A stretch of 64,000 nt of DNA from Corydoras sp. C115 (GCA_019802505.1 JAFMOC010000422.1:378501-442500); one strand, 5' to 3'. Shown: positions 11,198 through 22,827, numbered from the stretch's first letter. Numbers and translations: made by a program. The notes: a model not told the origin generated them from the letters alone.

Positions 11198-11525
11198 CAT
11201 TCATTCATTCATTATCTCGCGGTCGCGGTGGGGTTCCCCATGCCCATCCAGTGGAGAACGTCTCGGGCGTTGGGCTGATACACCCAGGACAAGGCGCCAA
11301 TCCATCGCTGGCCACACACTCACTCACACAGACACACTCTATATGGGACAATTTTGAGAGTTCAATTGACTCATGTTTTTGGACTGTGGGAGGAAACTGG
11401 AGAACCCGGAGGAAACCCACGCAGACATGGGGAGAACATGGAAACTCCACCCAGATGGGGATTCGAACCGGGAATCCCTAGTGCTGAGAGGCGAACATGC
11501 TAAACACTAAACCAATGTGCCGCCC
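11198..11525 (-). mobile_element. V-SINE copy
   Basis: Near-complete reverse copy with a (ATTC)n tail at its left end. The head is at 11505-11525. Confidence 0.88.
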
Positions 11526-11540
11526 TTTTTAAACCAAACC

Positions 11541-11880
11541 ATTCATTATCTTCCACTTTATCCTCTACTAGGGGCAAAGGTGGGGTTCCCCATGCCCATC
11601 CAGGGGAGAACGTCTCGGGTGCTGGGCAGATAGACCCAGGACAGGGCGCCAATCCATCGCTGGGCACACACTCACACACGCGGACACACTCTATATGGGG
11701 CAATTTTGAGAATTCAATTTACTTGATCCATGTTTTTGGACTGTGGGAGGAAACCGGAGAACCCAGAGAAAACCCACGCGGACACGGGGAGAACATGGAA
11801 ACTCCACCAGATGGGATTCGAACCGGGAATCCCTAGCGCTGAGAGGAGAACATGCCAACCACTAAGCCACCGTGCCACCC
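11541..11880 (-). mobile_element. V-SINE copy
   Basis: Reverse copy in the same orientation as its left neighbour, 15 bp away. Confidence 0.88.
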
Positions 11881-11914
11881 CTATTACTGAAATGTCTTTT
11901 CAGTTTATTTGGAA

Positions 11915-11985
11915 GCCAATCCAGATTATAGTCCATGTTCTCAGTTCCAGTTCTTGTAAAGATGGACTTTGTAGTTCTCCAGTTC
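11915..11985 (-). mobile_element. foldback-type element fragment
   Basis: GTCCATGTTCTCAGTTCCAG and GATGGACTTTGTAGTTCTCC are the reverse of the unit tandemly repeated at 47.9-48.8 kb. Confidence 0.6.
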
Positions 11986-11989
11986 TCCA

Positions 11990-12585
11990 TATTTAAGTCC
12001 GTTAAGATCCGGATGCAGGACGAACCTGCAGCTCTTCCGCGTTTGGCTCCCGTGATCGTCTCCTGTTGTCCTGACGTCCTCCCGTTGACGTTCCGTCCTC
12101 CCTCCGGATCCCGTTCTGATGTTTTTACATTTGCGCTGATGAATTTTGGTTATTTGTCTTTTGGAAATCCTGACAGACTGAGGGGGCGCTCACCTCTCAC
12201 GCTGCGGATCGACACGTTTGAGCTGCTCCGTCCTGCCCCTGCTTTCGGTGCGTGGGGTATAATTGCGTTATGTGGATGTGATAAATGACACCGGCGAACA
12301 TGTGGGGATTGTTTTTGATATTAAACATGACCTTCAGGTCCGGGGCTTTAGATTTGTTATTGTGTCAGAACATTATGGTGCATGTTTGGGGCAAATTCAA
12401 TATGCAATGCAGGCTGTGGAAGTTCTGCCTCTCGGTGCAGATGCGGGACGGGAATACAAATCCTCAGTGTGGACGCTCTGTTCGTTCCACTGCGCCGCTC
12501 TGCATCACATCATGGGGCTTCGTGCCTTCATTGCGTCCTTTCTTTTTTTTTAAAAACATCTTCCGGACTCGCGTTTTCTGTCTGG
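11990..12585. other. unique intron sequence left of the satellite
   Basis: GC-moderate sequence with partly open frames on the plus strand (up to 193 codons across the satellite edge). No recognisable protein was seen. Confidence 0.35.
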
Positions 12586-14765
12586 AGCCGCCCGCTCGGG
12601 TCGAGACGAACAAGCCGCGGATTATTGGACGTCCCACAGTGGACGTGTCAAACTCACGTCTGCCGTCCACACCAGGCCCGGGGTACAAACATGTTCTGCC
12701 TGCCAGCACATGGACTGCATACTGCAATACTACAAATCCCAGAATGCACTACAGCAACAAACATGCCAAGGCCTGCTGCATCTTTTGTCCACTTAATGGA
12801 CTCGTCTCATTATCTTTCACTTAATGGACTCGTCTTTCACTTCATCCCATACACGGTCCCTACAATGTTTTGGGCGCTGGTCAGATACACCCAGGACAGG
12901 GTGCCAATTCATCACTGGGCACACACTCAGTCACACACAATATATAGGGGCAAATTATTCTGAAGTATGCTGCTTGGGTTAAAACGGGACCCAGGACATC
13001 ACTGCATACACCCTATATATAGGGGCAATTTAGCCTGAAGCCGCCTGTTCGGGTCGAGACGAACAAGCCGCAGATTATAGGATGTCCCTCAGTAGACGTG
13101 TCAAACTCACGTCTGCCGTCCACACCAGGCCCGGGGTACAAACATGTTCTGCCTGCCAGTACATAGACTGCATACTGCAATACTACAAATCCCAGAATGC
13201 ACTACAGCATCAAACATGCCAAGGCCTGCTGCATCTTTTGTCCACTTAATGGACTCGTCTTTCACTTAATCCCATACACGGTCCCTACAATGTTTTGGGC
13301 GCTGGGCAGATACACCCAAGACATCACTGTACATACACACTATATATAGGGGCAATTTAGTCTGAAGCCGCCTGCTCGGGTCGAGACGAACAAGCCGCAG
13401 ATTATTGGACGTCCCACAGTGGACGTGTCAAACTCACGTCTGCCGTCCACACCAGACATGGACTGCATACTGCAATACTACAAGTCCCAGAATGCACTAC
13501 AGCAACAAACATGCCAAAAAGGCCTGCTTTTGTTCACTTAATGGACTCGTTTTTCACTTCGAGATGAACAAGCCGCGGATTATTGGACGTCCCACAGTAG
13601 ACATGTCAAACTCACGTCTGCCGTCCACACCAGGCCCGGGGTACAAATATATTCTGCCTGCCAGCACATGGACTGCATACTGCAATACTACAAATCCCAG
13701 AATGCACCAAACATGCCAAGGCCTGCTGCATCTTTTGTCCACTTAATGGACTCGTCTTTCACTTAATCCCATACACGGTCCCTACAACGTTTTGGGCGCT
13801 GGGCAGATACACCCAGGACAGGGTGCCATTTCATCACTGGGCACACACTCAGTCACACACAATATATAGGGGCAAATTATTCTGAAGTATGCTGCTTGGG
13901 TTAAAACGGGACCCAGGACATCACTGCACACACCCTATATATAGGGGCAATTTAGTCTGAAGCCGCCTGTTCGGGTCAAGACGAACAAGCCGCGGATTAT
14001 TGGACGTCCCACAGTGGACGTGTCAAACTCACGTCTGCCGTCCACACCAGGCCCGGGGTACAAACATGTTCTGCCTGCCAGCACATGGACTGCATACTGC
14101 AATACTACAAATCCCAGAATGCACTACAGCAACAAACATGCCAAGGCCTGCTGCATCTTTTGTCCACTTAATGGACTCGTCTCATTATCTTTAACTTAAT
14201 GGACTCGTCTTTCACTTAATCCCACACATGGTCCCTACAACGTTTTGGGCGCTGGGCAGATACACCCAGGACATCACTGTGCATACACACTATATATAGG
14301 GGCAATTTAGTCTGAAGCCGCCTGCTCGGGTCGAGACGAACAAGCCGCAGATTATTGGACGTCCCACAGTAGACATGTCAAACTCACGTCTGCCGTCCAC
14401 ACCAGGCCCGGGGTACAAATATGTTCTGCCTGCCAGCACATAGACTGCATACTGCAATACTACAAATCCCAGAATGCACTACAGCAACAAACATGCCAAG
14501 GCCTGCTGCATCTTTTGTCCACTTAATGGACTCGTCTTTCACTTAATCCCATACACGGTCCCTACAACGTTTTGGGCGCTGGGCAGATACACCCAGGACA
14601 GGGTGCCATTTCATCACTGGGCACACACTCAGTCACACACAATATATAGGGGCAAATTATTCTGAAGTATGCTGCTTGGGTTAAAACGGACAAGCCGCAG
14701 GTTATTGGATGTCCCACTGTAGACGTGTCTATACTCATGTCTGCCGTCCACACCAGGCCCGAGGT
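12586..14765. repeat. 2.2-kb satellite of ~190-450-bp units, partly SINE-derived
   Basis: Units start at GGTCGAGACGAACAAGCCGC near 12599, 13053, 13379, 13558 (partial), 13975 and 14331, with a partial unit near 14688. Each core holds CCAGGCCCGGGGTACAAA and CAAATCCCAGAATGCACTAC. Longer units also include TTTTGGGCGCTGGGCAGATA, clearly taken from a reversed V-SINE. Length classes differ by loss of internal blocks. Confidence 0.92.
12729..12749 (+). promoter_or_regulatory. ZNF143/THAP11-like motif in satellite unit (first of six)
   Basis: ACTACAAATCCCAGAATGCA differs by one base from the known SBS-type consensus ACTACAATTCCCAGAATGCA. It recurs near 13180, 13485 (with one more change), 13685, 14103 and 14458. 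Binding is inference. Confidence 0.45.
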
Positions 14766-15055
14766 GGCGCGGCATTCAGTCGGATAACTTCTCGATTTAC
14801 CAAAACGTCTGAGCGGCTTTTAAATGTCACGTTGAAAAGCAAAATAATAAAATAGTGGGACTGGGAGCGGCTGGGACTTCAGGGATTCGGGTGAGAATGA
14901 GTGCCAGTCGGTGGTTTTGCTTCAGCTGTAGATGATATTTCAACATTCCCGAGAGTTCGATCAGCTCCCAGCGGCACGGCTTGTAATTTCCATCTGTTAA
15001 TTGTGATTTCAATGTGATTTGGATGAACCATCCCAACAGTTTTATTTATTTATAT
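14766..15055. other. unique intron sequence
   Basis: No repeat recognised before the AT microsatellite at 15053-15078. Confidence 0.4.
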
Positions 15056-15078
15056 TATATATATATGTATATATATAT

Positions 15079-15458
15079 TAGGGGTGAGCTGCAATTCGCT
15101 GATTCGACAATTCGATTCGGAGAACCTCATAGTCGAATGTACCATTTTGACCACATGGGGGCGCCCATGGCTGCTGCTAAGCATTAGTTTTTACATGAAA
15201 TGTCTTTGTTTTCGTTATATATTTAGCCTTTTGTCAAATAAAATCATCCTAATTTCTGTTAATATTTTTTTTAATGATGTGTGCGCTTTAACAATATAAA
15301 ATATATAACAAAATATAAAAAAAAAAATCTTTTTTAAAAACCATGCTTATAGCGCCATCTTGTGGTGAAATTTTCACTGATTCGACTATCAGTCGACTAT
15401 AGGGAAAATCTGATGAATCAGATTCGACTATGAAAATCCTTAGTTGAAGACACCCCTA
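15079..15458. mobile_element. hAT-like MITE
   Basis: The ends are TAGGGGTG and CACCCCTA in inverted orientation. Subterminal TTCGACTAT-type motifs lie on both sides (GATTCGACAATTCGATTCGG on the left, AATCAGATTCGACTATGAAA on the right). No transposase is present. It sits in AT microsatellite sequence, so the target duplication cannot be read. Confidence 0.75.
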
Positions 15459-15465
15459 ATATATA

Positions 15466-16045
<580 letters not shown>

Positions 16046-16049
16046 ATGT

Positions 16050-16735
16050 AAATGAAGATATCCAGATTATATCATCCACTTTGTGAACCCGTCTCAGTTC
16101 TGTCTGCTTCGGGTTCTCGGGCCCCGATCATTACTTTAGTTATATTAACCCCAAACTGGGAAATTGATCTGGGAACTGGACGAGTCCCTTTTCATTGTTT
16201 CCCTGAACAAAGGGCAGCGCGTTTACGTGATGAGCTGCTGGATCGGCGTGAGGTTTGGAAGCGGAGGGATTGGGTTGGGCGGTTGGAGGCGGTGGCGGTT
16301 AGCGGTGGAGAAACTGATGGATTTGGTTTTGCTTGCTCACGCAGCTAACATAATGCACAGCATCAGGCTCAAGCTGCGATGGTAATTCCTCTGGTGCTGC
16401 CTTATTCCGTGCTTGGCTACACTTAAAGGCTTTTTTTTTTTTTCTTTTCTCCTTTTTTTGCGCAGTGTTCCGAAAAGCACAAAGGAGCAGCTAGTGTTTT
16501 GTATGTATCGTATGTCTGGGCCTTGTTGCCTGATTGCATGTTGTGCCGCTGATCGTGATTGTTCTCCTCGGTTCTGTGTACGACCTGCTCGGCTCTCTCG
16601 CTGCTAAAAACAGGTCTGAGGTTTTTGTTTTTAATGTTAAAGTAATCTGTACACATTCAGAGGGAGTGTGCACTCTACATGTAATACACAACAGGAACAA
16701 AGTCCACTGTGGGCAGAAGTAGCTGGCTTGTCCAA
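16050..16735. other. unique intron sequence
   Basis: It contains a T-rich stretch at 16431-16459. No exon or repeat was recognised. Confidence 0.4.
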
Positions 16736-16739
16736 TCTG

Positions 16740-17290
16740 GCTTGACTGGGTCCAGGGTCCGAGTGGTGGCCCACAAATATCGAGGTGTCCTGCATTCCTA
16801 TCGTTCTTTTGTTTGGTGGACGGCTGACGGCGCCCCCTGGGTTCGTGTGACGGGCAGCAAATATCATGGCATACCTCATTCCATCTATTCTTTCTTTCAA
16901 TACAGGGTGGCATTCTTAACAGCGCCCCCTGGATCCATGTGATGACCAACAAATATTGCTGTGTATCGCATTCCACCTGTTCTTTCATTCTTTAAAGGGT
17001 GGTGTGTCGGACAGCGCCCCCTGGATCCATGTAATGATCAGCAGGTATTGCAGTGTACCACATTCCACCTATTCTTTAATTTAGTGGTGGGTGACTTGTC
17101 TCATAGCGCCCCCTGGATCCATGTAATGATCAGCAAGTATTGCAGTGTACCACATTCCACCTTTTCTTTCATTTAGTGGTGGGCAGCATTTCGGACAGCG
17201 CCCCCTGGATCCACATAATGACCAGCTAGTATTGCAGTGTACCACGTTCCACCAGTTCTCACATTTAGTGATGGACGGCATGTGGGACAG
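16740..17290 (+). repeat. ~92-bp tandem repeat, about six units
   Basis: AGCGCCCCCTGGATCCATGT recurs near 16920, 17014, 17106 and 17199, each followed by TATTGCAGTGTACCACATTC. A weaker unit lies at 16830 and another before it. Spacing is about 92 bp. Confidence 0.88.
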
Positions 17291-17560
17291 CGTTAGACAT
17301 GTCGCAGGTTACACGCTTGCTGCTGGGACCAGTTTTTGGCCATCCACAGGTGTACCGCATCACGGATGCATCTAAGCCTAATCACCATGACAACACAGTG
17401 CACTGGAGCCGCGATCAATGCTCTCCCATTCCATAATGATCAATTATGGATCATAAAGCATTGATGGTGTGATGAATGATGGATCATCGTTAGCTCAGTG
17501 GGAGGAGCCTCTCACTCTGCAGTGCTGAGGTGGTCTCCTAATACATCTCCTCATTCTCCA

Positions 17561-17865
17561 TTCATCCATTATCTTCCGCTTTTTCCTCTATTAGGGTCGC
17601 GGGGGGGGTTCCCCATGCCCATCCAGGGGAGGATGTTTCGGGCGCTGGGCAGATACACCCAGGATAGGGGGACAATCTATTGCTGGGCACACACTCACTC
17701 ACACAAACACACTCTATATGGAGCAATTTGGAGAACTCCGTTGACTTGATCCATGTTTTTGGACTGTGGGAGGAAACCGGAGAACCCGGAGCAAACCGGG
17801 ATTCGAACCGAGAATCCCTAGTGCTGAGAGGAGAACATGCTAAACCACTAAGACTCCGTGCCGGC
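17561..17865 (-). mobile_element. V-SINE copy, internal deletion
   Basis: Reverse copy lacking the ACCCACGCGGACACGG to CCACCCAGA segment. Confidence 0.85.
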
Positions 17866-17982
17866 ATTCATGTTAAGCAATCCTTTAAGCGAGGAGGGGG
17901 TCAGTGTGTCAAGCAGCTGTCGGGAAAGACAGAAATAGACTTGATCATGATGTTCCTGAAAGCTTGGGTGTCCTTGACTATT

Positions 17983-18268
17983 TCCAGGGGAGAACGTTTC
18001 GGGCGCTGGGCAGATACACCCAGGACAGGACGCCAATCTATCACTGAGCACACTCACTCACTCACACAAACACACTCTATATGGGGCAATTTGGAGAACT
18101 CAATTGACTTGATCCATGTTTTTGGACTGTGGGAGGGAACCGGAGAAACCTGAGGAAACCCACGCGGACACGGGGAAACATGGAAACTCCACCCAGATTG
18201 GGATTCGAACCGGGAATCCCTAGTGCTGAGAGGAGAACATGCCAACCTCTAAGCCACAGTGCCTCCCG
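17983..18268 (-). mobile_element. V-SINE copy next to the exon duplicate
   Basis: Reverse copy without tail. Its head (AAGCCACAGTGCCTCCCGG) matches the head of the forward SINE at 50638, so it may have been carried along with the duplicated exon segment. Confidence 0.85.
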
Positions 18269-18423
18269 GGAAAAGGATTTAGAAAAAAAAACAGAATGAA
18301 ATGTTTGAATGGAGGAGTGAGCCGGTCAGTGAGTGGAGGTTTGTGGGGGGGGGGGGGGGTGGTTACCTGGAGCTGGACGGAGCGGTCAGTCAGACCCTGG
18401 ACGATGGGGCAGAAGCGACTGGT
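18239..18423 (-). pseudogene. diaph3: inverted partial copy of diaph3 exon 50428-50533 with its intron flank
   Basis: On the minus strand, 18423 down to 18367 reproduces the last 57 bases of the exon (50477-50533) with no difference that I can find. It encodes TSRFCPIVQGLTDRSVQLQ. The copy continues through the donor GTAACC, a C-run and about 100 bp of intron into the head of the following SINE, with scattered differences in the intron part. It is antisense to the host gene and lacks the first 49 exon bases, so it cannot be a working exon. At the 18423 end it joins a truncated reverse SINE. Confidence 0.92.
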
Positions 18424-18426
18424 TGA

Positions 18427-18586
18427 ATTAATCCATGTTTTTGGACTGTGGGAGGGAACCGGAGAACCCGGAGGAAACCCAGACGGACACGGAACATGGA
18501 GAAACTCCACCCAGATTGGGATTCGAACCGGGAATCCCTAGTGCTGAGAGGAGAACATGCTAATCACTAAGCCACGGTGCCGCCCT
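18427..18586 (-). mobile_element. V-SINE copy, 5' half
   Basis: Reverse copy. The head is intact at the right. It is truncated at AATCCATG, where the exon duplicate begins. Confidence 0.85.
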
Positions 18587-18589
18587 CTC

Positions 18590-18880
18590 CTCATTCTCCT
18601 TTTGAAACATCTCTAAAGATGATGGAGAGCCATATGGTTCTGGACCTTCTGAGAAGTTGTGGGGCAGAAGGCATGGAAGTGATATTGATTTCACTTCATT
18701 ACGGTGCTGCATCATTGAGTGGCTCCTGACCTTCTCTCAAAAGCCTGGCCAAAACAAGTCCAAAACAAGCTTTCTACATCAGAGGCTGTTGCTTTCCTGC
18801 TGTTTTCCTTTTTTTTACTCCCTCTTTAATCTTTGTGCTCTTTAACATCTTGGCTTTGGATACACCGTCTTTATGCATAT
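18590..18880. other. unique intron sequence
   Basis: No recognised feature. Confidence 0.4.
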
Positions 18881-19112
18881 ACATTCCATTTAGTCATTTA
18901 GCAGACGCTTTTATCCAAAGCGACTTACAAATGAGAACACCACAAGTCAGAAGCCATGGAGAAAACCAACTACACTGTTAATTCATCAAACCTGATTGTT
19001 ATTCGATGCTGTGCCCCCCCCCCTTTTTTAAAAATTTTTTTTAATTAAAGAGATGCGTCTTCAGTAGTTTCTTAAAACTGTTTAGTGATTCTGTCTTACG
19101 GACAGAGTTGGG
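18881..19112. repeat. interspersed fish repeat with L2-like motif
   Basis: TTTAGCAGACGCTTTTATCC followed by AAAGCGACTTACAA is a motif widely found in fish SINE and L2-type tails. The following 200 bp could be the same old element. Confidence 0.55.
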
Positions 19113-19117
19113 AAGAC

Positions 19118-19282
19118 GGACAGAGTGTGTCTTTGTGTGAGTGAGTGTGTGATCAGTGATAGATTGGCGTCCTGTCCTGGGTGTATCTGCCCAGCGCCCG
19201 AGACGTTCTCCCCTGGATGGGCATGGGGAACCCCCCCCCCCCCCCCAGTAGATGGATGGATGGATGGATGGATGGATGGATG
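19118..19282 (+). mobile_element. V-SINE copy, 3' part
   Basis: It begins GAGTGTGTCTTTGTGTGAG, has a C-run at 19230-19246, and ends in eight ATGG units. Confidence 0.8.
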
Positions 19283-19285
19283 GAG

Positions 19286-19545
19286 CTAGGGCTGGGGCAA
19301 CGCATCGACTATGTCAACGTTTACAAAAATTTGCATAACTTGCGTCTATGTTGTAACAAAATGGCAACCCCCAAACCATTCACCAAACAGATGGATTTAT
19401 CTGTAGTGCAAGTGGCAAAGTGTGGATGCACTTCACACCCAAACACAACAGGGTGGCGCTCTGTCAGATTTACAAAGTGGAGATGGCGTTTCACAACAGT
19501 ACAACAGCTACACACCGGGATGTCTGAGCAGCAAAACGGCAACGT
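19286..19545 (+). mobile_element. hAT transposon relic, 5' end with BED-finger remnant
   Basis: It starts TAGGGCTGGGGCAACGCATC, a hAT-like terminus. One frame at about 19408-19530 reads KVWMHFTPKHNRVALCQIY and then KVEMAFHNSTTATHRD, the pattern of a BED zinc finger with one metal ligand changed (Tyr in place of Cys). A stop follows. A possible 3' end is at about 21470-21518 (AATCGTTAGGTGCCTCCCTA), with younger insertions between. Confidence 0.6.
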
Positions 19546-19669
19546 AGGTTCGGTTTACTCAGTTTTTTTTCTCATCTTATCATAATATTTTCAGACTTTT
19601 AACACCTTTAACGTGTTTCCGTTATAAGACGTGCATTACTGTTTCTTCATCGTCCATGTAGATAGATCA

Positions 19670-19800
19670 AAGTCAAAGTCAAAGTAGTCAAAGTAGGCTT
19701 TATTGTCAATTTCTTCATATGTACACTACATACAAAGTAATCGAAATAACGTTCCTCACTTTCCCGCGGTTACAGACATTTATGACATTTAACATGAGAA
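19670..19800. repeat. interspersed repeat fragment
   Basis: AAAGTAGGCTTTATTGTCAA and TTCTTCATATGTACACTACA resemble a dispersed fish repeat 3' region. The class is uncertain. Confidence 0.4.
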
Positions 19801-19844
19801 ACAGTAGTGACAGCATAGATGTGAATTTAATTAGTAACGGTAAT

Positions 19845-19866
19845 GATGATAATAATTATAATAGTA

Positions 19867-19899
<33 letters not shown>

Positions 19900-20060
19900 A
19901 CATAATAACTATAGTAATAATAGCAGTAACTAACAATAATAATAGTAAATAGTAGTAATATTAATAATAATAATGCTAATAATAATGCTAATAATAATAA
20001 TAAAGTAATAATAATAATAATAAAGTAATGAATAATAATAATAAATATAAATATATATTA
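19845..20060. repeat. (AAT)n microsatellite, imperfect
   Basis: About 200 bp of interrupted AAT, AAC and AAG triplets. Confidence 0.9.
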
Positions 20061-20207
20061 TATATATATAAGTAATAAATTACAATATATGATTTGTAGC
20101 AGTAGACATCTAAAGCAGCTTTCCTAATAACGCTTACATACCATGTTTTCATATCGCACTCAGATCAGATGAATGTCCACGCTTGTATATAATCAATAAA
20201 AAAAAAA

Positions 20208-20212
<5 letters not shown>

Positions 20213-20274
<62 letters not shown>
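20213..20274. repeat. (TA)n microsatellite
   Basis: About 60 bp of pure TA. Confidence 0.95.
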
Positions 20275-20276
<2 letters not shown>

Positions 20277-20369
20277 AACATGTATAGTACATAAAATTTC
20301 AGATTTTTTTTGTCCACGATGTTTGTGACATGTCACATGCAAAGTTCAGACAGTGCAGTTTTTTTTGTT

Positions 20370-20620
20370 TAGTCATTCATTCATTCATTCATTCATTCAT
20401 TATCTCCCGCTTTATCCTCTATTAAGGTCGCGGGGGGGGTGTTCCCCATGCCCATCCATGGGAGAACGTTTCGGGCGCTGGGCAGATACACCCAGGACAG
20501 GGCGCCAATCCATCGCAGACACGGGGAGAACATGGAAACTCCACCCAGATTGGGATTCGAACGGGAATCCCTAGTGCTGAGAGGAGAACATGCTAAACAC
20601 TATGCTACCGTGCCACCCAG
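20370..20620 (-). mobile_element. V-SINE copy, core deleted
   Basis: Reverse copy with an ATTC tail. The segment between CGCCAATCCATCG and AGACACGGGGAG is missing. Confidence 0.85.
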
Positions 20621-20728
20621 TTTTTTTATTTATTTATTTTTTTAATTAATTTTTTTAACCAAGAACTGACTTGTCACCTGGTTATTTAATAATTTAAAGT
20701 AAACTATTTGAGGAAAAAAAAAAAAAGA

Positions 20729-20773
20729 AGAATTTTCACATCCGTTATTTTTGAAAAGACATTTCAGTAATAT
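20729..20773 (+). repeat. 45-bp SINE flank found again at 29.92 kb
   Basis: GAATTTTCACATCCGTTATT then TTTGAAAAGACATTTCAGTA precedes this SINE. The same bases precede the SINE at 29967. Confidence 0.85.
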
Positions 20774-21116
20774 GGGTGACACGGTGGCTTAGTGGTTAGC
20801 ATGTTCTCCTCTCAGCGCTGGGGATTCCAGGTTCGAATCGCCATCTGGGTGAAGTTTCCATGTTCTCCCCGTGTCGGCGTGGGTTTCCTCCGGGTTCTCC
20901 GGTTTCCTCCCACAGTCCAAAAACATGGATCAAGGTCAATTGAATACTCCAAATTGCCCCATATAGAGTGTGTCTGTGTGAGTGAGTGTGTGCCCGGTGA
21001 TAGATTGGCGTCCTGTCCTGGGTGTATCTGCCCAGTGCCCGAAACGTTCTCCCCTGGATGGGCATGGGAACCCCCTTGCAAACCTAGTAGAGGATAAAGC
21101 GGAAGATAATGGATAA
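20774..21116 (+). mobile_element. V-SINE copy, full length
   Basis: The head begins GGGTGACACGGTGGC. The tail ends GATAATGGATAAA. Confidence 0.9.
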
Positions 21117-21372
21117 ATTTTAGTAATAGTAAAAGCCTCATTTTAAAATATTCCACCATCATTCTAATATGCTTTTTATTATACTTGTATTATTGAATCT
21201 CTTGTGGCTGAGATTTGATGTTTGATAAAGCTGTTAATTTTAAAGCGTTTTTGTGTTTCAGTAGAACCCTCAAGAGCACTCTGTTGAATTAGAGACAATA
21301 TTTCAACATTAAAGGTTTTTATTATTTATTATTTTGGAAAGTTATTTTTATTCCAAACACAATCACATTAGA

Positions 21373-21373
<1 letters not shown>

Positions 21374-21421
<48 letters not shown>
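21374..21421. repeat. (AAT)n microsatellite
   Basis: Sixteen uninterrupted triplets. Confidence 0.95.
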
Positions 21422-21422
<1 letters not shown>

Positions 21423-21424
21423 TA

Positions 21425-21650
21425 GAGTTTTCAGATTATTCGGCTAATTAAAAAATAAAATAAATAAATCATCATTAGATTAGTCGCTAGAAAATTAATC
21501 GTTAGGTGCCTCCCTAATTTAATCATAATTAATCGTATTGAATCGTATCGTTGGCAATTCTGAAGTATCGAAAACAATCGAATCGTTGGTTTAAAGAATC
21601 GGTATTGATATTGAATCCTCATGAAAGGCTCTGATGTCGACCCCTGGTCC
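21425..21650. mobile_element. hAT-type terminal fragments
   Basis: ATTAGTCGCTAGAAAATTAA then TCGTTAGGTGCCTCCCTAA resembles a hAT 3' end. AATCGTATTGAATCGTATCG further right resembles a second hAT-like terminal sequence. Confidence 0.45.
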
Positions 21651-22485
21651 TCACCTGAGCCACATGACACCGGACCCTGATAACTGCCCCAGGTGCCTCA
21701 GCTCGAAGTTGCATTTCTAATTTCATTTTTAATTCCTTGTCTGTTTTCTGTTCCTCCATCCAAATACCTTTTCGATTTTGCCCAGTTAGACATGACCGAG
21801 ATGGCGTTTCCTTTGTCTGCCAGGGTTTCGAACCACTACGAACAAAAAAAAAAAAAAAATCATTTCGGCAATTTCAGACGGCAGTTAACCACAGAGAGCC
21901 CGGAGGACGACGGGCCGCCGTGGGCTGTTTGTGTGTGTGGTTTTTTTTTCTTTTCCCTGCTGCATTGTGCCAAATAACACATCCTGAAAATAGTTTTATC
22001 GAGCACACAGTGCGACTCGATTGATTGTTTTATTCACGCCTAATAATCGGAACTGCATCCCGAGTCGAAGCTATTAAAAAAATATAAAGCGTAATTTGCC
22101 GATTCGCCTCCTTATTTTCTAGCGACGCCGTAATGATGTATTGAGTTTCCGACGTCTTGGAACTTGACATGACACATTCTTTTGTAGATGAGAGAATTGG
22201 AGAGAACAAACAGGGGGGACAATAAGCTGATTTTGTTATGGGGCTTGTTTTACTTTATAGCAGGCTGTTAGATTTGGTAAAAATCTCCCTGCTGGGTAAA
22301 AAGATGCAACGCGCTTTATTATTACCTTTGTCAGCTTCCTTCTTTTGCTCTCAGCTGAAGTTAGAATAAATCAAAGAAGCGGGTGAAGCAAACTTTCAGT
22401 TCTACTTCCACCACACATTGATTTCCTTACGCCGTTTATAATCCCATTTCCTTTAGGGGGCGCCATTGCAGCTCTTTATTCTTTA
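21650..22485. other. unique intron sequence
   Basis: The AT-rich, repeat-free part at 22020-22440 (for example TATAAAGCGTAATTTGCCGA) is the type of stretch to test for conservation. No exon was seen. Confidence 0.4.
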
Positions 22486-22486
22486 C

Positions 22487-22827
22487 CCATCCATCCTTTA
22501 TCTTCTGCTTTATCCTCTACTAGCGTCGCGGGGGAAGGGGTTCCCCATGCCTATCCAGGGGAGAACGTTTGGGGTGCAGGACAGGGCGCCAATCTATCAC
22601 TGGGCACACACTCACTCACACACAGACACACTCTATATGGGGCAATTTGGAGAACGCAATTGACTTGATCCATGTTTTTTGGACTGTGGGCGGAAACCGG
22701 AGAACCCGGAGGAAACCCACGCGGACACGGGGAGAACATGGAAACTCCACTCTGATTAGGATTCGAACCGGGAATCCCTAGCACTGAGAGGAGAACATGC
22801 TAAACCACTAAGCCTCTGTGCCGCGCC
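22487..22827 (-). mobile_element. V-SINE copy
   Basis: Reverse copy with a short deletion before ACAGGGCGCC. The head is at the right. Confidence 0.87.

Noticed and set aside
12263..12963. Overlapping open frames of up to 193 codons
   Set aside because: They run into the satellite and show no protein family motif.
18239..18541. A second working diaph-like gene on the minus strand
   Set aside because: Only 57 bp of one exon plus intron are present, between SINE pieces; no other exon of the gene is found nearby on that strand.
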